A program made the translations under genes and the position numbers. DNA of 9,229 bases from Nitrospiria bacterium (GTDB taxonomy: Bacteria > Nitrospirota > Nitrospiria > Nitrospirales > UBA8639), in NCBI GenBank assembly GCA_030430725.1, contig JAUIKP010000099.1, positions 1 to 9,229 of the forward strand. Direction: 5' to 3'. Position 1 is the stretch's first letter; each line of letters starts with the position of its first letter. Below, one piece after another: positions 6,300 through 9,229 of the stretch. Below the pieces are notes generated by a model. The model had not been told where the DNA came from, did no database searches, and worked only from the letters and a program-made list of their open reading frames with translations.

Positions 6300-8914
6300 G
6301 TAAATCGCTAATAATTGCCGAGAAGCCCTCTGTTGCAGCCGACATCGCGCATTCGCTTGGCGGACTGAAACGCGAGAAAGATTATTTTGAAGGTGACGAC
6401 TATGTTGTCACTTCAGCCGTTGGGCACCTACTTGAAATCAAGGCGCCTGACGACGTAGAGGTCAAACGTGGCAAGTGGTCTTTTGCCAACCTGCCGGTCA
6501 TTCCCGATCACTTTGACCTGAACCCAATCGCCCGCACCGAGGACCGGCTCAAGTTGCTCGCCAAGCTGATCAGCCGCAAAGATATCGACCGAATTATCAA
6601 CGCCTGTGACGCCGGGCGCGAAGGGGAGCTGATCTTCAGACTGATTGTCCAGCACACTAAGGCCAAGCAACCGACAAGCCGGCTTTGGCTGCAGTCTATG
6701 ACGCCCAAGGCTATTCGCGAAGCATTTGAGGAGCTGCGCGATGATGAACAAATGAAGCCGCTCGCTGATTCCGCCCGCTGCCGAGCAGAAGCAGACTGGC
6801 TGGTTGGCATTAACGGCACCCGGGCTATGACGGCGTTCAACTCGCAAGACGGGGGTTTTTACCTCACCACCGTTGGTCGGGTTCAAACACCCACTCTGAC
6901 CATCGTCGTGGAGCGTGAGGAACAGATCAAGCAATTCGTCTCGCGGCCCTACTTTGAAGTGCATGCTCAGTTTGATGTCGAGGCCGGACAGTATTCAGGG
7001 CGCTGGTTTGATACGGACTTCAGAAAGAATGAGGAAGATGCAGAACGGCGCGCAGAAAGACTTTGGGAACGCAATCAGGCTGAAGCAATCAGGCAGGCCT
7101 GCCAGAGTCAGCAGGCGGTGGTCACTGAAGAAACCAAGCCGACGACGCAAAGCGCACCGATGCTGTTTGATCTGACGAGTCTGCAACGTGAAGGCAACGC
7201 CCGGTTTGGCTTTTCGGCCAAGACAACATTATCGCTGGCGCAAGCGCTCTATGAACGCCACAAAGTATTGACGTATCCAAGAACCGATTCGCGCGCTCTG
7301 CCGGAAGACTATGTCTCTACCGTGAAAGATACCCTGGGCATTCTGCATGATGAGGCAAGTGAGCGTTTGTCAGCCATGACCGGCGGCAGCGGCGGCAATC
7401 CGATTGGGCCGCATGCGGCGAAAATTCTGAGCAATGACTGGGTCCAACCGAACAAACGAATTTTCAATGACGCGAAAATTTCTGATCACTTCGCCATTAT
7501 TCCCACCTTGCAGGCACCCAAGAACCTCAACGAAGCCGAAGCCAAGATATACGACCTGGTCGTGCGTCGATTCATGGCGGTTTTTTTCCCACCTGCAGAG
7601 TTTCGAAACACAACCCGTATTTCCCAGATTGACAGGCACCACTTCAAGACCGAAGGCAAGGTAATGGTCAAGCCGGGTTGGTTAACCATTTACGGCCGTG
7701 AAGCCATTGCTGGTGAGGGCACGCTCGTAGCGGTTGGGGAGAATGAAAAAGCCACGGTTTGCGATATTGAAATTCGCGACATGGCGACCAAACCACCGGC
7801 CAGATATACCGAAGCCACACTGCTTTCTGCGATGGAAGGCGCCGGCAAGCTGATTGAGGATGATGACTTGCGCGAAGCCATGTCTGGAAAAGGTCTGGGC
7901 ACACCGGCAACCCGCGCAGCGATCATCGAAGGCTTAATTAGCGAGAACTACCTATTGCGCAAAGACAAGTCACTGATACCCACCACCAAGGCCTTTCAAC
8001 TGTTGACCCTATTGCGCGGCCTGGGGGTGACCGAACTCACGATGCCGGAGCTGACCGGCGAATGGGAAAGCAAACTTTCGCAGATAGAACGAGGTCAGTT
8101 GGACCGCGAAGCGTTCATGGAACAAATCAGCAAGATAGTTGAACAAATTGTTGCGAGGGCCAAAAACTATGGCGCAACGACCGTTCCAGGCAATTACTCA
8201 ACATTGCAGTCACCCTGTCCCAAATGCGGCGGCCTGGTCAAAGAAAACTACAAACGGTTCTCCTGCACACAATGCGATTTTTCAATTACGAAAATTCCTG
8301 GCAGCCGTCAATTGGAAGTACCCGAAGCAGAAGTTCTGATCGCCAAACGTACGATTGGTCCGTTGCAGGGATTTCGCAGTCGGCTTGGTCGGCCGTTTGC
8401 GGCAATCCTCAAACTGAACGATGAACACAAGCTTGAATTTGACTTCGGTCAAACTGATGACGATGAAAACAGTGAACCGGTTGATTTCCGCGGCCAAGAG
8501 TCACTGGGGAATTGCCCGAAGTGTCAGTCATCGGTTTATGAACATGGAATGAATTATACTTGTGAAAAGGCGGTCGGCCCAAACAAGACTTGCGACTTTC
8601 GAACGGGCAAAGTCATCCTGCAACAGGAAATCGAACCCGCTCAGATCAGAAAGTTGCTGAGCGAAGGCAGAACCGACTTGCTGACCGGTTTTGTTTCATC
8701 ACGAACCCGTCGCAAGTTCAAGGCTTACCTGAAATGCGGGAATGACAGGAAAGTCGGCTTCGAATTTGAGGCCCGTAAACCCAAGACCGGTGACGACCAG
8801 ACCGCGAGCGGAAAAAAGTTTCCCGCGAAGAAGGCCGAGACTAAGAAACCGTCGGCAAAAAAATCGGCTACCAAGAAACCCGCGCGTACAGCCAAAAAAC
8901 TCAAACCCCGCTAA
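6296..8914 (+). CDS. topB: DNA topoisomerase III, betaproteobacterial type, horizontally acquired
   Basis: A type IA topoisomerase of 872 aa that cleaves one DNA strand and passes another through, mainly decatenating and resolving recombination intermediates. The Toprim domain has IAEKPS with Glu9 and NACDAGREGELIF with Asp105, Glu109 and Glu111 (DxG rather than DxD, as in Bacillus-type TopB). The active-site Tyr327 lies in TYPRTDS, next to E. coli TopB Tyr328 in number. Two C-terminal zinc ribbons follow: Cys641, 644, 657, 660 and Cys740, 743, 756, 766. The last 45 residues are Lys/Ala/Pro-rich, like a histone H1 tail. Sequence, zinc ribbons and tail resemble Burkholderiales/Nitrosomonadales TopB as I remember them. 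The gene is intact, sits inside a destroyed topA, and uses CGC and GCG codons more than its neighbours by eye. ATG 6296 fits the family N-terminus; TTG 6290 is possible. Confidence 0.96.
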   Translation: MSKSLIIAEKPSVAADIAHSLGGLKREKDYFEGDDYVVTSAVGHLLEIKAPDDVEVKRGKWSFANLPVIPDHFDLNPIARTEDRLKLLAKLISRKDIDRIINACDAGREGELIFRLIVQHTKAKQPTSRLWLQSMTPKAIREAFEELRDDEQMKPLADSARCRAEADWLVGINGTRAMTAFNSQDGGFYLTTVGRVQTPTLTIVVEREEQIKQFVSRPYFEVHAQFDVEAGQYSGRWFDTDFRKNEEDAERRAERLWERNQAEAIRQACQSQQAVVTEETKPTTQSAPMLFDLTSLQREGNARFGFSAKTTLSLAQALYERHKVLTYPRTDSRALPEDYVSTVKDTLGILHDEASERLSAMTGGSGGNPIGPHAAKILSNDWVQPNKRIFNDAKISDHFAIIPTLQAPKNLNEAEAKIYDLVVRRFMAVFFPPAEFRNTTRISQIDRHHFKTEGKVMVKPGWLTIYGREAIAGEGTLVAVGENEKATVCDIEIRDMATKPPARYTEATLLSAMEGAGKLIEDDDLREAMSGKGLGTPATRAAIIEGLISENYLLRKDKSLIPTTKAFQLLTLLRGLGVTELTMPELTGEWESKLSQIERGQLDREAFMEQISKIVEQIVARAKNYGATTVPGNYSTLQSPCPKCGGLVKENYKRFSCTQCDFSITKIPGSRQLEVPEAEVLIAKRTIGPLQGFRSRLGRPFAAILKLNDEHKLEFDFGQTDDDENSEPVDFRGQESLGNCPKCQSSVYEHGMNYTCEKAVGPNKTCDFRTGKVILQQEIEPAQIRKLLSEGRTDLLTGFVSSRTRRKFKAYLKCGNDRKVGFEFEARKPKTGDDQTASGKKFPAKKAETKKPSAKKSATKKPARTAKKLKPR
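8857..8863 (+). promoter_or_regulatory. topB: Possible -1 frameshift site (A7) in topB tail
   Basis: Seven A residues lie in the phase GCA AAA AAA, that is A_AAA_AAA, the form of slippery heptamer used in dnaX-type -1 frameshifting. The -1 frame is open from 8845 through the topA zinc-ribbon remnant to the TGA at 9199-9201. Slippage would give a TopB of 856 residues plus 112 more. I see no clear upstream Shine-Dalgarno stimulator or strong downstream hairpin, and the A-run may only reflect Lys codons. Confidence 0.25.
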
Positions 8915-8917
8915 TGA
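8910..8917 (+). repeat. 8-bp direct repeat at topB stop
   Basis: Second copy of GCTAATGA, identical to 6292-6299. It contains the topB stop (8912-8914) and the ATG (8914-8916) of the topA C-terminal frame. Confidence 0.65.
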
Positions 8918-9229
8918 TCGGGAAACGCGGCCGGCTTGAGAATTTCCTTGCCTGCTCTCAATACCCTGAATGTAAAACCACAAAACCCTTAAAGCTAGGC
9001 GTGAAATGCGCCGTCAAAAATTGCAGGGAAGACCTGGTCCAAAACCGCACAAAAAAAGGCACGACATTTTATTCCTGCAGCAATTATCCTACCTGCACTT
9101 TTGCGATCCGGGATCGACCCATCAATCGTCCCTTTCCACAATGCCGGGTTCCATTCTTGATTGAGAAAATCAGGAAGCGAACGGGAAGTAAAATTCTCTG
9201 ACATAATGCGGAATGCGGGTATAAGGAGC
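8914..9229 (+). pseudogene. topA: DNA topoisomerase I C-terminal zinc-ribbon remnant, 3' partial
   Basis: From 8914 the frame reads as the C-terminal part of TopA: MIGKRGRLENFLACSQYPEC, then LGVKC, FYSCSNYPTCTFAIRDRP and FLIEKIRKRTG. The first zinc ribbon has lost its leading CxxC half to the replacement, leaving ACSQYPEC. The second keeps all four Cys (VKC, KNC, SCSNYPTC). In the third, the expected Cys of RPCPQC is Phe, and the next expected Cys is the in-frame TGA at 9199-9201; beyond it the same frame continues as HNAECGYKE to the window end. The usual GRFGEF reads GRLENF. The ATG overlaps the topB stop (TAATG), so a 95-aa zinc-ribbon protein could still be made by coupling. It is the other end of the remnant at 5741-5920. 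Confidence 0.92.

Noticed and set aside
6428..6964. 178-codon minus-strand frame
   Set aside because: It is a shadow of the topB Toprim region; the + strand has the catalytic motifs.
9199..9201. TGA read as selenocysteine in TopA
   Set aside because: Other nearby damage (Cys to Phe, lost catalytic body) makes a plain nonsense mutation far likelier.
1..9229. CRISPR array, tRNA, rRNA, defence or prophage genes
   Set aside because: No regularly spaced repeats, no tRNA-like or rRNA-like sequence and no such proteins were seen.

Overview
The window reads like a stretch of a Nitrospirota (Nitrospira-like) chromosome of about 50% GC. I infer this from protein style and from the gene order mrdA-rodA-rng-dprA-topA. 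It was not checked by any search. All convincing genes lie on the + strand.

Layout. Positions 2-2409 hold the end of an elongasome operon: the 3' two thirds of mrdA (PBP2 transpeptidase), then rodA (SEDS glycosyltransferase), which together build the lateral cell wall. After a gene-free gap of 329 nt comes rng (RNase E/G family, 2739-4292). A 243-nt spacer with a 12-bp hairpin follows, then dprA (DNA uptake and recombination mediator, 4536-5672).

The unusual part begins at 5741. The order dprA-topA is common in bacteria, and here topA (topoisomerase I, omega protein) is present only as its two ends. The first 50 or so codons (5741 to about 5893) are followed by about 400 nt of sequence with stops in every frame. 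A complete topB gene of betaproteobacterial type (topoisomerase III, 872 aa, 6296-8914) comes next. The topA C-terminal zinc-ribbon region (8914-9229, running off the window) then resumes in the original order and orientation. Both topA ends carry damage. Conserved residues in the N-terminal part are changed. In the C-terminal part the final zinc finger has lost one Cys to Phe and another to an in-frame TGA stop.

The simplest reading is that the catalytic body of topA was replaced in place by a foreign topB. The topB coding sequence is bracketed by the 8-bp direct repeat GCTAATGA and by TAATG stop-start overlaps on both sides. An in-phase A7 run in its Lys-rich tail opens a -1 path into the leftover topA zinc ribbons. 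An IS6-like end sequence lies at the exact point where N-terminal topA homology stops. These are the leads worth following.
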